A stretch of DNA of 64,000 nucleotides from Gigaspora rosea (taxonomy: Eukaryota > Glomeromycota > Glomeromycetes > Diversisporales > Gigasporaceae), in contig QKWP01000006.1 in NCBI GenBank assembly GCA_003550325.1, forward strand, positions 291,612 to 355,611, in the 5' to 3' direction. This document shows, one piece after another, positions 33,897 to 46,188 of the stretch. Position 1 is the stretch's first letter. Each line of letters opens with the position of its first letter. The notes beneath the pieces are model-generated. The model searched no databases. It was not told the DNA's origin and was given only the letters and a program-made list of their open reading frames with translations. A program made the translations under genes and the position numbers.

Positions 33897-34325
33897 ATTG
33901 GGTCTATAGATGCTTGACGAAACTATTTCGCCTGACGAAACCATAAGTTTCGTCATAGTTTCGTCACTGACGAAATGACGAAACTATTATGTTCGTCAGG
34001 TCACGTGAGTTTCGTCAGGCATCATTAATTGGGTCAATCCGTAACGTTATGAGTATTCGGGCAAAATTTCTTAAACTGAAATATCGATGTTCAAATTCTT
34101 CATCTCCCATTTCTTCATCATCGAAGTCTTGCCCATTTTCCAAATAATTAAGGTAAAAATAAAATTTTTGAACCTTTGAACAAGTATTGTAATAAATTGT
34201 TATATGTTATTGTGTGACAAGATTTGTTCTAAGGGAAGAGTATCTACTCAAGAATATAGTCCAATGAATTATCAAAGTTGATCAAAAGTGCTCGAATACT
34301 CATAACGTTACGGATTGACCCAATT
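33897..34325. mobile_element. MITE with ATTGGGTCAATCCGTAACG ends, itself invaded
   Basis: attgggtcaatccgtaacgt at 34028 is mirrored by acgttacggattgacccaat ending at 34325. The first 8 bp recur at 33897-33904 because another MITE inserted there. Confidence 0.75.
33905..34027. mobile_element. 123-bp palindromic MITE, TSD ATTGGGTC
   Basis: The ends tatagatgcttgacgaaac and gtttcgtcaggcatcatta are inverted; the interior is filled with GACGAAA/TTTCGTC words. The TSD ATTGGGTC lies at 33897-33904 and 34028-34035. Small relative of 45033-46188. Confidence 0.88.
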
Positions 34326-35088
34326 ATACTTTATTTTTAAGCCATTGCAACTTTAATTAAAGGCACTTAATCTATATAATTAACGAAATCCTAATAAAAC
34401 TATTCATACATATATATATTATCGAACTCTTAACCCAAAGTTATATCTCTATTTATTTAATGGTATTCTACTCTAAAGTTAAGTAGTATAAATATTATTA
34501 ATTATATTGCTATTGAATAACAGGCCAAGATAACGGGCCAAGATAATGCACAGAAATTTTCAATCTTGAATTTTAAAGTAATATATTCTTACCATTTCTA
34601 ACATATATATCTTTATTTATTATAAAAGCAAATAGTAAATGTCTTCTAAGCAAAGTTTTTAGTGATACTGAACTTTTTTAACTAAGGATGTATAAAGAGC
34701 TAAAAGATGTTTTAAAAAAAATTTTACTATGTTGTCAATTAGAGAAGTGGCTTTTCATAGTATGATTTACTTTAAAATTTTTTTTTATGTTGTGTGATAC
34801 GTGTTTCATAAGCCAATCGAATGTCCACCATGCTATTCTCACCAGTATTCGAAATTTGATTTGAGATTTATGCTCTTATGAGAACAAATTTATTTAATTT
34901 AATATTCTAGGAAATTTATTTATGATCTCAACAGTAAAAAATTTATTTATATCCTATTTTTTTTATTTAAACTTCTTATTTCGGAAAACATTTGACATTT
35001 ATTCAAATTTTGTTCCAACCTTCCTTGTTTTTTAAAAAATATCTCGATTTCACAAATTAGCAGCATCAATCACAATGTGATTAGCAAG

Positions 35089-35896
35089 TAGGCCTACCGA
35101 ATACTTGATTGTAGAGGCAATTAATTGCAATTATTTTGAACTCACTTAATTGATTGGTGGCGCAGTAATTAATCAATTAATTGCAATTTTTGCTATAATT
35201 CTCCAACTTAAAATTTGGTTATGTGAATCGCTTGGATTTTAAGTGCAGTTAAACATTAACTATATTTATTTCGAACCATTAAAGAATTTTTTTTCCTTTG
35301 ACAATACGCGTTTTTAATATTTGATCAAAGATTTCACGAGTGAAAAAGTTGCATCATTTCATATTAAGAAATTAATAATGAAAAAAATGAATAAGCTTTG
35401 TTTAAAATTAAACATTCGAAACTTTACTTACAATATTTTTGCAGGGTGATGTAAACGCAATATATTTGTATTATAATAAAATTTAATAATATGACAATAT
35501 GTAACAATAGTTTAATATAAATAAAAAATATATTATTTATGCTAAACCCATCGTTTAACGACGGGTCCAGCATATAGTTTTTTCTAATATTGTAAAACGG
35601 CAATTTATTCTAGAAATGTATTTGAATACGATCAACTTTTTTTTAGTTATAATTACATGTATAAAAGAGTTTTTTGCGTTAGGTTACAATTACATTAAAA
35701 TATATATGTACATAGAACATTTTAAATTCGAAATACGTATCATAGCAATTCGTACAGTGTAAGCAAAAAATTGTAATTAATTGCAATTAATTGTAATGTT
35801 TTGCAATTTAATTGTTCAACATTGTTATTGTGTAACAATACTGATTTTCGGTAATTGTAATATAATTTAATTGCAATTAATTTTTCGGTACCCCTG
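35089..35896. mobile_element. hAT-like element, 808 bp, TSD TTAGCAAG
   Basis: The left end taggcctaccgaa and right end ttcggtacccctg are inverted with differences. Flanked by TTAGCAAG at 35081-35088 and 35897-35904. Near both ends, aattaattgcaatt words recur in both orientations. No transposase. Confidence 0.87.
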
Positions 35897-35904
35897 TTAG
35901 CAAG

Positions 35905-38020
35905 TGAATGTAATAGTGCACAAGCATGATTATATTTACAATTATGTAATTTATGACGTAATTGAAATCTTCCCAAGTACCATTTTCGATGTGATTATAT
36001 TAGTGCTCATTTATTATGATCAATCCAAATAAACATTGAAATCGATACTTGAGCGGCCCCTTTTTTGATTCTTTTATTTATCGTCATCATAATTACAACA
36101 AATTTTTTATTGCATTTTGGGCTTTCCGATTTTTTTATTTTTAAAAAAATTTACTGATGCGAGAAGTAAAATAGTAACCCAAGAATGATGACCCACGGCA
36201 AAGTCTTTGAACGATGTCTTTGAATACTCTATTGATTGTAAAATTTTCCAAGGCAAGTTGTAAAAAACTCAATTAATATCTTTTACAAATAAAAATCGTT
36301 TATTACGTAATAAACTATTGCACTGTAGCAGTGTTGGCACATGACTAGGTCATAGCAGGTCATGTGCCAACGCTGCACCTCATAAGATTTGGTGTAACGT
36401 GAATCAAATCAACCAAAATACTGTAACACATTTTTTGTTAAGGTGAGGTGAGAAGAGTGTATGCGCGAAAAGAGGAGATTATAGCAAAATTTTGCAAGGA
36501 ATTTTTTTTGTTAGAGTACGAAGAGTGGTTCATAAGCAAAATTATAATCTGTAAGCGATTTTTTGACATATTGCTGGTTATTTTTTTTGATTTCACGCTA
36601 CACCTAATCCTGAGATTTGGTTGGTTTATCATGTGGGTGCGTTATAAAATCCTAAACTTTATTAAGTTAGGCACATAATCGTCTTAATGATAAACATGCT
36701 TAATCAATTTTAAATTTTTTTTTCCGATAAATAAAATTTATTTCCCGACGCTTTTGACATTTATTGAAGTGCTTTAGAGTGATCTAACCTTTTTAAAAAA
36801 AATTTACATTAAAGAGCAATTTAATGAATAAGAGTTTTAATTTTTTTTTTTTTATTAAAATATTATCAATTAATTTTTGATAATAGTTATTTTTAATTTT
36901 AGATCCACTTATTATTGAGCTTTACAAAAACGATGCAACCTCTGCAGATCACAATGTCGTGTGGGAATAGGAAATTTTATGGATATTCAGAGATTTTAAA
37001 AATTTTAGCGATTTCAAAGGAAATTTAAACATAACCAATCGAAAGTATAAAATAACTGACAATCTAGAATTTCGGAAAGTTTCCCGATCATCATCACAAA
37101 TCATGCGGTTACATCTTTCTGCAAACTGTAATAAGTAGAATTGAATTCTTTATAATTACATTGCAACACAACACAGGATTCACAAAAATTCGATTTCCAT
37201 TGATTGTGATTTAAAATAAACCAATTATAATAAAATAAATTAATAAACTGTAACGATAATGCATGAATAATATTAATCAAAGTACCTCAAATTATAGCAC
37301 GGAATTTCGTTATCCATTCTTTGTATCGGGCAAACTGAGTAAAATCATGTATTATTTGCATCATTAAGCAATTAAGGTATTATCATGCTTTATCTGCATT
37401 GTCTACATTGTCTACATTTTCTGCATTATCTGCACGATTAAGGAATTCCATTTTTTTAAGGAGGTTTTTTCCCCTTTTTAGCTGTTTTGCTCCTTGAATT
37501 CTTTTTTTTTGTTTTCATTGTATAATTAACAACTGTCCGGCAAGCAAAAAAAAAAATTTTGTTTGAATGCAATTAACATTCAAAGAGTTTCATATATGCA
37601 AACTTAAGCATAGTGTATATTAAAAATTTGTGAAACAAAAATTTTCCAAATAATATTGAAGATCATTATCAAAACCAGGTAGTCAATGTAGCACCAAGCG
37701 CTACGTAACAATTCTTTCTAAGCGCTTAAATTAATGCATTTAATTTCATAAACTTTCCGATTATGGTATTATAATTTTTAAATGTCTACATTTTTCTTGG
37801 ACAAATCATTGCAAAGAGATAAATGGAAGTAATTAGTTTTGCATGCATACGTAACGATAATTATCAATTATAAAAAATCTTGGCATTTCTTTTTTCGATA
37901 ACATTATAAATAAGACCTATTCTATCTGTTTTGTACAAAGTATTAAAAAAAATTCATATCTTCAAAAATTCATAAATTTATTAAAAATACAAACCTTTTA
38001 TAATTAAATAATAAATTCTC
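35905..38020. other. Intergenic DNA with one strong hairpin
   Basis: The hairpin at 36328-36376 has an 18-bp stem with one mismatch (gcagtgttggcacatgac / gtcatgtgccaacgctgc) and a 13-base loop. The rest is AT-rich with no supported gene; the frames at 36438-36678 lack any recognisable features. The last 200 bp should hold the promoter of the next gene. Confidence 0.5.
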
Positions 38021-38027
38021 AACAAAG

Positions 38028-38685
38028 ATGAAATTAATTAGAAATCCCATAATCTTCTTGTTTATTACTATGGCTCTATGTACTATCTCCGCTTTCGGTA
38101 AATAACAATAACTTTTATAAAATTTTTTTTAATTATAATTTGGAGTCTTAACTAATTAATTATTTCTTTGGAAATATGTAAAATTTTTAATTTAGGTTTT
38201 AAATGCCCAAAGAAAAATGCTAAGAATAACCCTAATGCACTTTATGCTAATTCTGATGATTGTGGCTCATTCTTTCAATGCGCTCATGGTCATGCATATC
38301 TTATGAAATGCCCTGAAGGTCTGCAATGGAGTACAAAATTATTAAGATGTGAATGGCCAGTAAATTCTGATTGTGGATTAAAAAGCAATGGTAAGTAATA
38401 ACAATAATTTTATAAAAAAAATTTTTTAATTATAATTCATAGTCTTAACTAATTAATTATTTCTTTGGAAATATTTAAAATTTTAATTTAGGTTTTAAAT
38501 GTCCAAAGGAAAATAAAAAGAACAACCCTAATGGACTTTATGCTAACCCTGATGATTGTTTCACATTCTATCAGTGCGCTCATGGTCATGCATATTTGAT
38601 GAATTGCCCTGATGGTTTGCAATGGAGTACAAAATTATTAAGATGTGAATGGCCTGAAAATTCTGATTGTGGAGTAAAACACTGA
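38028..38685 (+). CDS. Small secreted protein with two CBM14 (chitin-binding type-2) domains, 152 aa
   Basis: Three exons: 38028-38097, 38196-38390 and 38492-38685. Introns of 98 and 101 bp begin gtaaat/gtaagt and end tttag, both after the first base of a Gly codon. Exon 1 encodes a signal peptide (MKLIRNPIIFLFITMALCTI, then SAFG). Exons 2 and 3 each encode one ~64-residue domain with six Cys: FKCPK, ADSDDC-like (NSDDC / NPDDC), FFQC / FYQC, M(K/N)CP, LRCEWP, SDCG. That spacing and the GLQWS core match peritrophin-A/CBM14. The exons and introns are so alike that the gene grew by tandem duplication of a ~295-bp intron-exon unit. CBM14 binds chitin; in fungi the known example is the Avr4 effector type, which shields wall chitin from plant chitinases. 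Function here is inferred. Confidence 0.9.
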
Positions 38686-39037
38686 AGTGATACTAATGAA
38701 AGAAAATAAATTGATATTATTATTATAGAGTACTTAATATCATTAAATATGTTTACATTTTTAGATGTATTCATATAATTTATTAATCTATTTATTAATT
38801 AATTAGATTTTAATTATATACGTATTATATCTAACTAATTATAATAGGCCTCAAATTGGATAATAAAAAAAAATTCTAGAGCAAAATTTAATTATCTTTT
38901 TTTTCAAAGGTTTGTTTTAAAAATTAATATTGAAAAAAGAGATTTTATTTAAGGATAAAGATAAATTAAATAACAGAAAAAGTTAGTACAAAATTTATTA
39001 TCTTTATTATCGAAACATGGTTATTTTTAATCTAAAA
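38686..39037. other. 3' flank of the CBM14 gene
   Basis: AT-rich, no features supported. Confidence 0.4.
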
Positions 39038-39044
39038 AATTATT

Positions 39045-40353
39045 GTCGCGGATGATCCACGTGATCACATGAGTACCAACATAGCGGGCATTCATAGTGA
39101 TTGGCCAATTTTTGTAGATCATCTCGTGATATTATAAAAATTTTATTGGTTGATCGAAAATTAATAAATATATCGAAACACGAATAAAAAAAAAATTAAT
39201 ATGAGAAAATAATTATATCTATAATCAAGTTAATACTGGCAGAAGTCTTTGCCATAAAATCTCGATAATTTAAACCTAAAATTATAATCTTATCAAATAA
39301 ACAAAACCGAACAAAATCAGAAAAACTCCAATAAACTAAAATTTTATTAAAAAACTTCAATATATTACAAATCAAAGAAAGAAAAGAAACAAAAAATAAA
39401 AAATACAAAAAATAAATGATTAAACCTATCCTATAATGCTAATACTGTAATAAACAATAAAAAAAAATGCCAAAAATAACTTATAATGTTCGTTCTAATA
39501 TCAAACTAATTAATTCTATTTAACAATCGTTACAAAGTTTAAGTATGCTACAGTATTTTTCTTCAACTCTTCTCATGAAATCTATTATCCTTATGGCGCT
39601 CAGCTTCATATTATTAGCCTATATTATAGACAGGTTTCTTTATTAGTTAAGATTACAAAAAATAAGCTTTCACAAACAAAAGACGGCTTAAATTGTTGAG
39701 TTTGATTAATTTATTATACCTATAGACTAATTTTAAACGTCCAAACATACCTCTCATCTAACTTCCGAATTACTTCGCGGATTACCAAATTACTTTGACA
39801 GTTTATAGATCTGAAGGTATTCTTTCAATTTTTTTTGGTATCGAGCTTCACCAATTCGTATCCGTGCCACCAAACCATTTTTGTAACTGCAAAACGTTAC
39901 GCCAATATGTGGAACATATTGTGTAACATATCGTGTCGATCATCAAATCTGGTTATGCCCGCTATGTTATTACTACCGCTGTCGGTGTTAGGGTTAGGTT
40001 TTTTTATTGATTTTACATATAGTACACCTAAATTCCACTAGGATAATTAAAATCTGGCCACACCCAAACCCTAACCCTAACACTGACAGTGAAATTCTTT
40101 AAGTTGGTGATGCTGGGTTCTGTGAAGCACCTAGAGTTCAGGTGAAACTAATCTTCAATGATGCACCGATGGTGCACCAGGTGAAACTAGTGAAACTGGT
40201 GCACAGATAGTTATAGATGAAACAAATCTTCTACGGTGCACCGATGGTCACTGGTGAAACTAATTAGTTTCACCAACAACTCTAGACGCACCTCAGGTTT
40301 GTTTATACGGAAGATCATCATGTGATGACGTGGATTTCAGCATCATCAGCGAC
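39045..40353. mobile_element. Long member of the 7-bp-TSD family (TSD AATTATT)
   Basis: The left end gtcgcggatgatccacgtgat and right end acgtggatttcagcatcatc plus agcgac are inverted. AATTATT flanks it at 39038-39044 and 40354-40360. Total 1309 bp. It contains a small inverted-repeat element (39975-40095) and hairpin-rich gtgaaact/agtttcacc sequence at 40130-40290. No transposase recognised. Confidence 0.8.
39975..40095. mobile_element. Inner MITE with CACTGACAGTG-type ends
   Basis: cgctgtcggtgttagggttagg is mirrored by cctaaccctaacactgacag. Two TTAGGG-like units at each end are part of the TIR. Confidence 0.65.
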
Positions 40354-40442
40354 AATTATTATCGAAATTTGGTTACCCTTTACTGTTACCTAAAAAAAAA
40401 TTAATGTAATGAAGAATTTTAAAAATAATAATAAGTAATTTA

Positions 40443-41057
40443 CCGTATAGTCACGAAATAACGCTCCTCTGCATATTACTTCGATACGTGCATACGCGTC
40501 ATTTTGAAATAAAGAGTCAAAATTTTGAACCTAATATACATATCTTAAATTCACTAGTACATGTTATATAAATATAAGTTATTTCGGTACGCGCATCTGC
40601 AATCGCAGAAATTCTGTAAAATTTGCGGTGCATATGCGAATTCAACTAAATTGGCAGAAACAGTAGTTAAAAAATTGTGTAATTTATTGGTTTAATGATT
40701 TTGAACTCGTAGAATTTGCAGAATTTGAGGCATAGTTTATTGTTAGCCCGAAATAATACTTGACCATTGTCTTGTCAAATCCCTGCATAAAATTACGAAA
40801 TAGTATTGATAGTGCTTGCCAGATTGGCTGCAAAAATCCGTACAATTATGTGCAGAAAATAACGGATAAAAATTGCATAAAATTACGAAATAGTATTGAT
40901 AGTGCTTGCCAGGTTGGCTGCAAAAATCCGTACAATTATGTGCAGAAAATAACGGATAAAAATTGCAGAATTCTGAACACCCTATTTTGAACCAAATATA
41001 ACATTTTTTTTTTAAGGTCGAAATAACGCTCAAGAGCGTTATTTCGAGACTATACGA
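40443..41057. mobile_element. TIR element (CGTATAGTC..CGAAATAACGCTC), probable TA TSD
   Basis: ccgtatagtcacgaaataacgctc at the left is mirrored by gagcgttatttcgagactatacga at the right, with TA on both sides. It contains a 90-bp direct tandem duplication starting at 40785 and 40875 (about 180 bp), nearly identical. That duplication gives the repeated 96- and 76-codon frames, so these are not evidence of a gene. Confidence 0.78.
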
Positions 41058-41341
41058 TATGTTATATCTATTATTTTTTTTTTGTATAGTAAAGTCTTTT
41101 GATAAATAATATTGAATAAAATTCTGCTGCTCTTACAATGTCTTTATTTTAGATATGAAAAAGAAATCATAAATATACTGAAGAATGAGTTTAAATTAAT
41201 TTTGAAATAAGTACTCTAAGGCTAGACCAATTTAATTCGGTGGTTTGCTTACATCCATCTCGTAAAAGATGGAGTTTATTATAAAAATTTTTTAAAAAAA
41301 TTTTTTTCAAAAAAAAAAACTTTTCCGAAATAATCCGTAAT

Positions 41342-42973
41342 TAGAGATGGGTTTCATGCGCATGAATGCGCATTAATGCGCATGTTTCCGAATCATGCGC
41401 ATTTTATCCCATCAAAATTTTATATAGAAAAATTAAATATAAAATAAGTATAATTAACATTCTAATCTACCTATATACTTCAATTCTGGGTCTGTTCGCT
41501 TTAACAATTTTGATTAGCCGTATCCGAAAAATGTGACCTAAATGTAGGAAAACTAACAGCAATATGTAAGATGATTATGATTATTATCATGGTCGAGTAA
41601 TTATTATATTACAAGGTGCTACCCGCGCTGAATTTTGGTTAATTCAGCTTGCAGATCACATGTGAAATCCGCGTTAACCTATAAAACACACAATGCTAAC
41701 GCGGATTTCACCCAAACCCTATGATCAAAGCGGGTTTTACTAGCTAGCTGCGCGAGTTTCACCCTGACATATTATAATAATATTCGAGTAATTATTATAC
41801 CATTATTCAATGCCCTTATTAACGCCCTTAAACAAACCAAAATTGTGAACGTGAATGTTCCAAATTTACTTTTGTTGTTTGATTGCCTAATATTCAAAAA
41901 CTATTTTGGGCTAAAAAAATTCACGAATCTTAAAATGTTTTGTAAAATGGTCTGTTCAAGAATAAGTGCAAGTGCAAGAACAAGTGCAAGAACACGAAAA
42001 TGCTCCGTTATAGATAAAACATATAATTAATAAAAAAAAAATAGTGAATATATTAGCAATATTAAAAAAGTTACATTCAACCAAATATTTAATGATTGAT
42101 TTCTAGAATTTTTGGTCGGAATTTTGGCCGCCCAGTTTATCTTATAATCAATTAATTTTCTCAGTGGCTCGTAGTTTTATGTCGATTTACGAACCACGAT
42201 TATGTTCAAAAGGTGATCAATGAGCTAAAACTAATATAGCAATATAAGGTTTTCTCTTTGCAACACATTTTAAAAATTGGCATTCACCAATAAAACTAAG
42301 CTTCATACCATCTGTCATTGGAGTAATGAGCTTTATAACAAACTTTTTATAGTTAGCTTATACCAATTCAAACTAACCCACTATATATTGCAATTACTGG
42401 TATTGCGAACAAATTTTGTAATAGAATTTTTTTATAAAAACTCATGATAAAAATCACAATAATTATAATAAAAACTGACACAATCATACTGAAATAGAGT
42501 GTGAATTCTGTGGCAGAATTTTATAATAACATAATTTTAATGCAAACTAACTCTATGTTCAGTAACATAATTTTAATGCAAACTAACTCTATGTTCAGTA
42601 ACAGAATTTTTTTGTGATGATTCAATTCAAATTAACTCAGCATATTTATGAATATTATATAATGCGAATTTACAGATTTTAACTAAGATTCTAAAGTTTT
42701 ATACAAAGCTCCTGTGGCAGAGCCACGGGTCAGGTGTCAAATTATATAAGATAAGCAACAATGAAGTTTACACTTAGCAAATTTGTAAAAATTTATATAT
42801 ATTGGCAAAAATCTGATTAAGAATCAATATGTAGTATCTTTATTTAGATATATTATCAATAATAAAGATAAAAATTAAACAAATTTTTTTATCATGCGGT
42901 ATCATGCGCAATTTATACATTTAATGCGCATTCATGCCATTTTATTATAAAATGCGCATTTTTCCCATCTCTA
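41342..42973. mobile_element. hAT-like element with subterminal TGCGCAT repeats, TSD TCCGTAAT
   Basis: The ends TAGAGATGGG and CCCATCTCTA are flanked by TCCGTAAT at 41334-41341 and 42974-42981. Multiple TGCGCAT words lie within 60-120 bp of each end, as expected for transposase-binding sites. The ~1.4-kb interior has no transposase. It contains a second inverted pair (gcggatttcac near 41700 and gtgaaatccgc near 41665) and a 36-bp tandem duplication at 42526-42601. Fragments elsewhere: 22799-23065 and 12140-12240. Confidence 0.9.
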
Positions 42974-42981
42974 TCCGTAAT

Positions 42982-43608
42982 ATTATAAAAATTTTCGAAA
43001 TTTTCAGCATCCGTAGAGGGGGGGGGGGGGACGTAAACCATTGAATTGAGTTGTTCTGGCTTAATATTAAAATTAGATATAATAGAGGTTAAAAAAACTT
43101 TAGCGTTTTTGTGCAGTGTGAAAAGCGTGTAAATCGATGAAATTGAGTAAATCGACACAATTGAATAAATTTCGTAAAATGACGAAATTAACGATTTGTA
43201 AATAGAAGAAATTAGCAAAATTTTAGAAATTTATTTCATATCATAGGCAACAATAAAGAATAGCTCAAATTAGATAGAGTTCAACTCAATTAGAATTCAC
43301 TTCGTAATTCCCGATACATAAATTGGGATAAAAATTAGTGGTCAATCCCATGACTTTAAATTCGGTTTTCGTGACATAATCAAGGCTATATTTTGACCCT
43401 ATTCAAAATCTTCCACGTCATCTTCGCAGCCTACCAAATTAGGGTCCAATATAATATTTTGTTGCGGTTTAATATTATTTATGAGTATTTGTTGTTAGTT
43501 AAGCTCCTGTATTCCGATATTTTCTGATTCCGGAGCAGTTACCATTTCTACAATGGGCGGATTGTATTATTTTGTGATACCTAAATATAATCGCATTGAA
43601 ATACAGAA
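42982..43608. other. Intergenic DNA with a G homopolymer
   Basis: A run of about 13-14 G at 43017-43030. No gene supported. Confidence 0.5.
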
Positions 43609-43791
43609 GTGTTGACCCTCTCAAAATCGGTACGCATGGTGTTCATGTTTTATATTAGTTTTGAAAAGTTATTTAATTTGAGTAATTTGAGAGGTCAAAT
43701 TGCTATGTTAGAAGCAGACTTGGTGGATTAGTTTTTGATCTATTATAGCAGGTTATCAGTTTTGCAGGATCAGTTTTGAGAGGATCAATTG
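43609..43791. mobile_element. Pogo-like MITE (GTTGACCCTCTCAAAA), TA on the right
   Basis: gttgaccctctcaaaatcgg at the left is mirrored by cagttttgagaggatcaattg at the right. The left terminus is altered. Confidence 0.72.
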
Positions 43792-43793
43792 TA

Positions 43794-44512
43794 TCGGTGA
43801 TATTTAAGTGTGTTATTAGTAGTGCAACCAATGAACCTACACTAGATGAACTTTTTTTATAATATCTATTAGAATTTAGTACAGGAATATAGTAAATTAC
43901 TTCCATAAGGAATTTTTAAAAATTTTTACTATATGAGTTATCAGTTCATTAATCTTTAGTTTGTATAGGACACTGGTAAGTTTACCCTGCATTTTTGCAC
44001 TTTTTGGGCTCTAATTTACTTCTTTTAAATGCCAAGATATTTAAATAAAAGTTTGTACAATAATATTTGAAAATATGGATTACTTTAAAAAAGTTAATAT
44101 TATGTATAAGATGAAAATAGACAATGTTTTAAAATTTTAACATGTGAACTTATTCAGTATTAAAGTAAAAATTTGTTTATAGACAGGAATATTTAAATTT
44201 TAAAAAAATCTAAAGAAAATAATAATAAAACTTCTAATAAAAACTTTTAAACTTTTAATTATACTAAAGTTTACTAATAATTTTTAAAAAAAATTTTTTT
44301 TAATAAATTTGATAAAACAGCTAAAATTAATTATATTTAAAAAAATAAATAGCTTGAAGTTAATATTAAAAGTTTATCAGAAATAAGCATTCAGGGATCA
44401 AAACCAACTACAGTAAAACCTCTATAAGTGTACACTCTTGGGATCAAATTTTTACAATGTGCATTTAGTGAACAATAAGAAAAAGTGCATGTATCTATAA
44501 TGTTATTTTATA
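43794..44512. other. AT-rich DNA with one pogo-like end
   Basis: CAGTAAAACCTCTATAAG at 44413 looks like a single TIR of a Tigger/pogo-type element; its partner was not found. Confidence 0.45.
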
Positions 44513-44520
44513 AACAGGAC

Positions 44521-45024
44521 TAGTGATATGGGTTGATGAAAAAATCGTGGACCGAGACTGATCCAAAAAAAACTCAGCCTGGTTGACTAGGCCGACCTTT
44601 TGCTAATGTAATTTTTTCTGATTAGAATCAGTCAACATTTATCAATATTAAACGTGTAAAAAGCTATCAGGTAGTTTTTTATCATATTCTAGTGATATTA
44701 AATGATTTAATTTTTATTCTTTTTGTCCTTGAGAAAAATTACACCATGTTAGTATTTCACATTGATTGATTGTCTATGTCTCTAAACATTCTTATACTTA
44801 GATTATATTTGCTATTTGCAGTTTATCACCTAAATAAGCCAATTCTCTTACATTATAATAAATGGCTAGCCGATTTTTATTTAATTCCCTGGCCTGAAAT
44901 ATACTTTAGAAAATAATCGATTCTAACATTTCTCTTACCAACCGGCCCAGCCCACAAAGGTGCAGGCTAAAGGTCGACCTGCCCATTGACCCAGCCATTG
45001 GGCCGGGGACAACCCATATCACTA
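44521..45024. mobile_element. hAT-like MITE (TAGTGATATGGGTTG), TSD AACAGGAC
   Basis: TAGTGATATGGGTTG at the left and CAACCCATATCACTA at the right are exact complements. AACAGGAC lies at 44513-44520 and 45025-45032. Confidence 0.92.
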
Positions 45025-45032
45025 AACAGGAC

Positions 45033-46188
45033 TAAAGATGCTTGATAAATGACAAAATATAGGTCATTGATGAATGACGAAACCATTCGTCAGATAATTT
45101 CTGATTGATGAATTGACAATTGATGAAACCCCTGATGATTGATGAGACCTATGACGAATTGACGAAACCTATAACAAAATGACGAAACCTATGATGAAAT
45201 GATGAACCTATGACAAATTAACAAAACCTATGCCAAATTGACGAAACCTATGACGAATTGATGAAATCAATGAAGAAACCTGAAGAGTTATATTTCATAC
45301 AAAATAGAGTTAATTACCACGTTTATAAAAAGTTAAGTGTTTTAATAACAATAACGATAAGAGCTAAAAAAATGATGTTTTAAGTGATAATGCATAATTA
45401 ATAACAGCAATAGAGAATCAATATAGGTTGCTAAGATAACCAGTGCATTATTATTATTATGATTTTACTTATTTACGAAGGAAGAGACGCAAAAATACTT
45501 GAAAACCAATGTTTAGATCGACCTTGGTGCACCAATATATCGTTGTAGTCTCCAATACTAACAGTCTTGCCATAAACTTCTATCTTTATGCACTTTGTTT
45601 ATTTACAAAATTTAATTTCATTTTTACATGTTCGGAATCTATGTCGGGTTGATCTGAAATTGACGAAAATAAACGTGTGCACAAATTTTGACTATTCCGG
45701 ATCAACCCGATTACCGGTATTCTCGACTGGTATTCTGGATCAACCTGACATAAATGACTACCGGTATTCCAGATCAACCCGACATATATTTGAACGTGTG
45801 AAAGAAGAAAAAAGAAAAAAGCCAATGAAACCTTATAATGAAATATCATTTTTTGAAACAATTTAAGGTTTAGTGTATCTAAAATCATTATATAGAAGCT
45901 TGTTGTTTAATTATTGCTGAATCGGTTGCCAATGTTTCATCAATTGTTAAAGGCTTTGTCAAGGTTTTGTCAATAGATCATAGGTTTCATCATTTTGTCA
46001 TAGGTTTCGTCAATTCATCATAGGTTTTGTCAATACGTCATAGGTTTTGTCAATTCGTCATAGGTTTCGTCAATTCGTCATAGATTTCATCAACCGTCAG
46101 GGGTTTCATCAATCATCAAGGTTTCATCATGACGAAACCATGACAACGTCATTCGTCATCGCAAAAATAATTTCGTCAGGCATCAAAA
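45033..46188. mobile_element. Long GACGAAA/TTTCGTC fold-back element sharing TSD AACAGGAC
   Basis: The ends taaagatgcttgat and gtcaggcatcaaaa are inverted. The left ~250 bp is made of gacgaaacctat words and the right ~230 bp of ataggtttcgtc words, so the arms pair. The TSD AACAGGAC lies at 45025-45032 and 46189-46196. It carries the small element at 45643-45784. Confidence 0.85.
45643..45784. mobile_element. MITE with TGTCGGGTTGATCTG ends, TA target
   Basis: tgtcgggttgatct is mirrored by agatcaacccgaca. The internal phrase accggtattc...gatcaacc repeats three times. The overlapping frames on both strands (45586-45888) are by-products. Confidence 0.75.

Larger units (their letters stand above)
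33740..34834. mobile_element. hAT-like element (~1.1 kb) with nested insertions, TSD ATTCTCAC
   Basis: The left end gagcatgatggacattcaattg and right end caatcgaatgtccaccatgct are inverted to each other. They are flanked by ATTCTCAC at 33732-33739 and 34835-34842. No coding frame. Contains the two elements below. Confidence 0.85.

Noticed and set aside
39990-40080. Telomere-like TTAGGG units
   Set aside because: Only about two units on each side, and they are part of a terminal inverted repeat.
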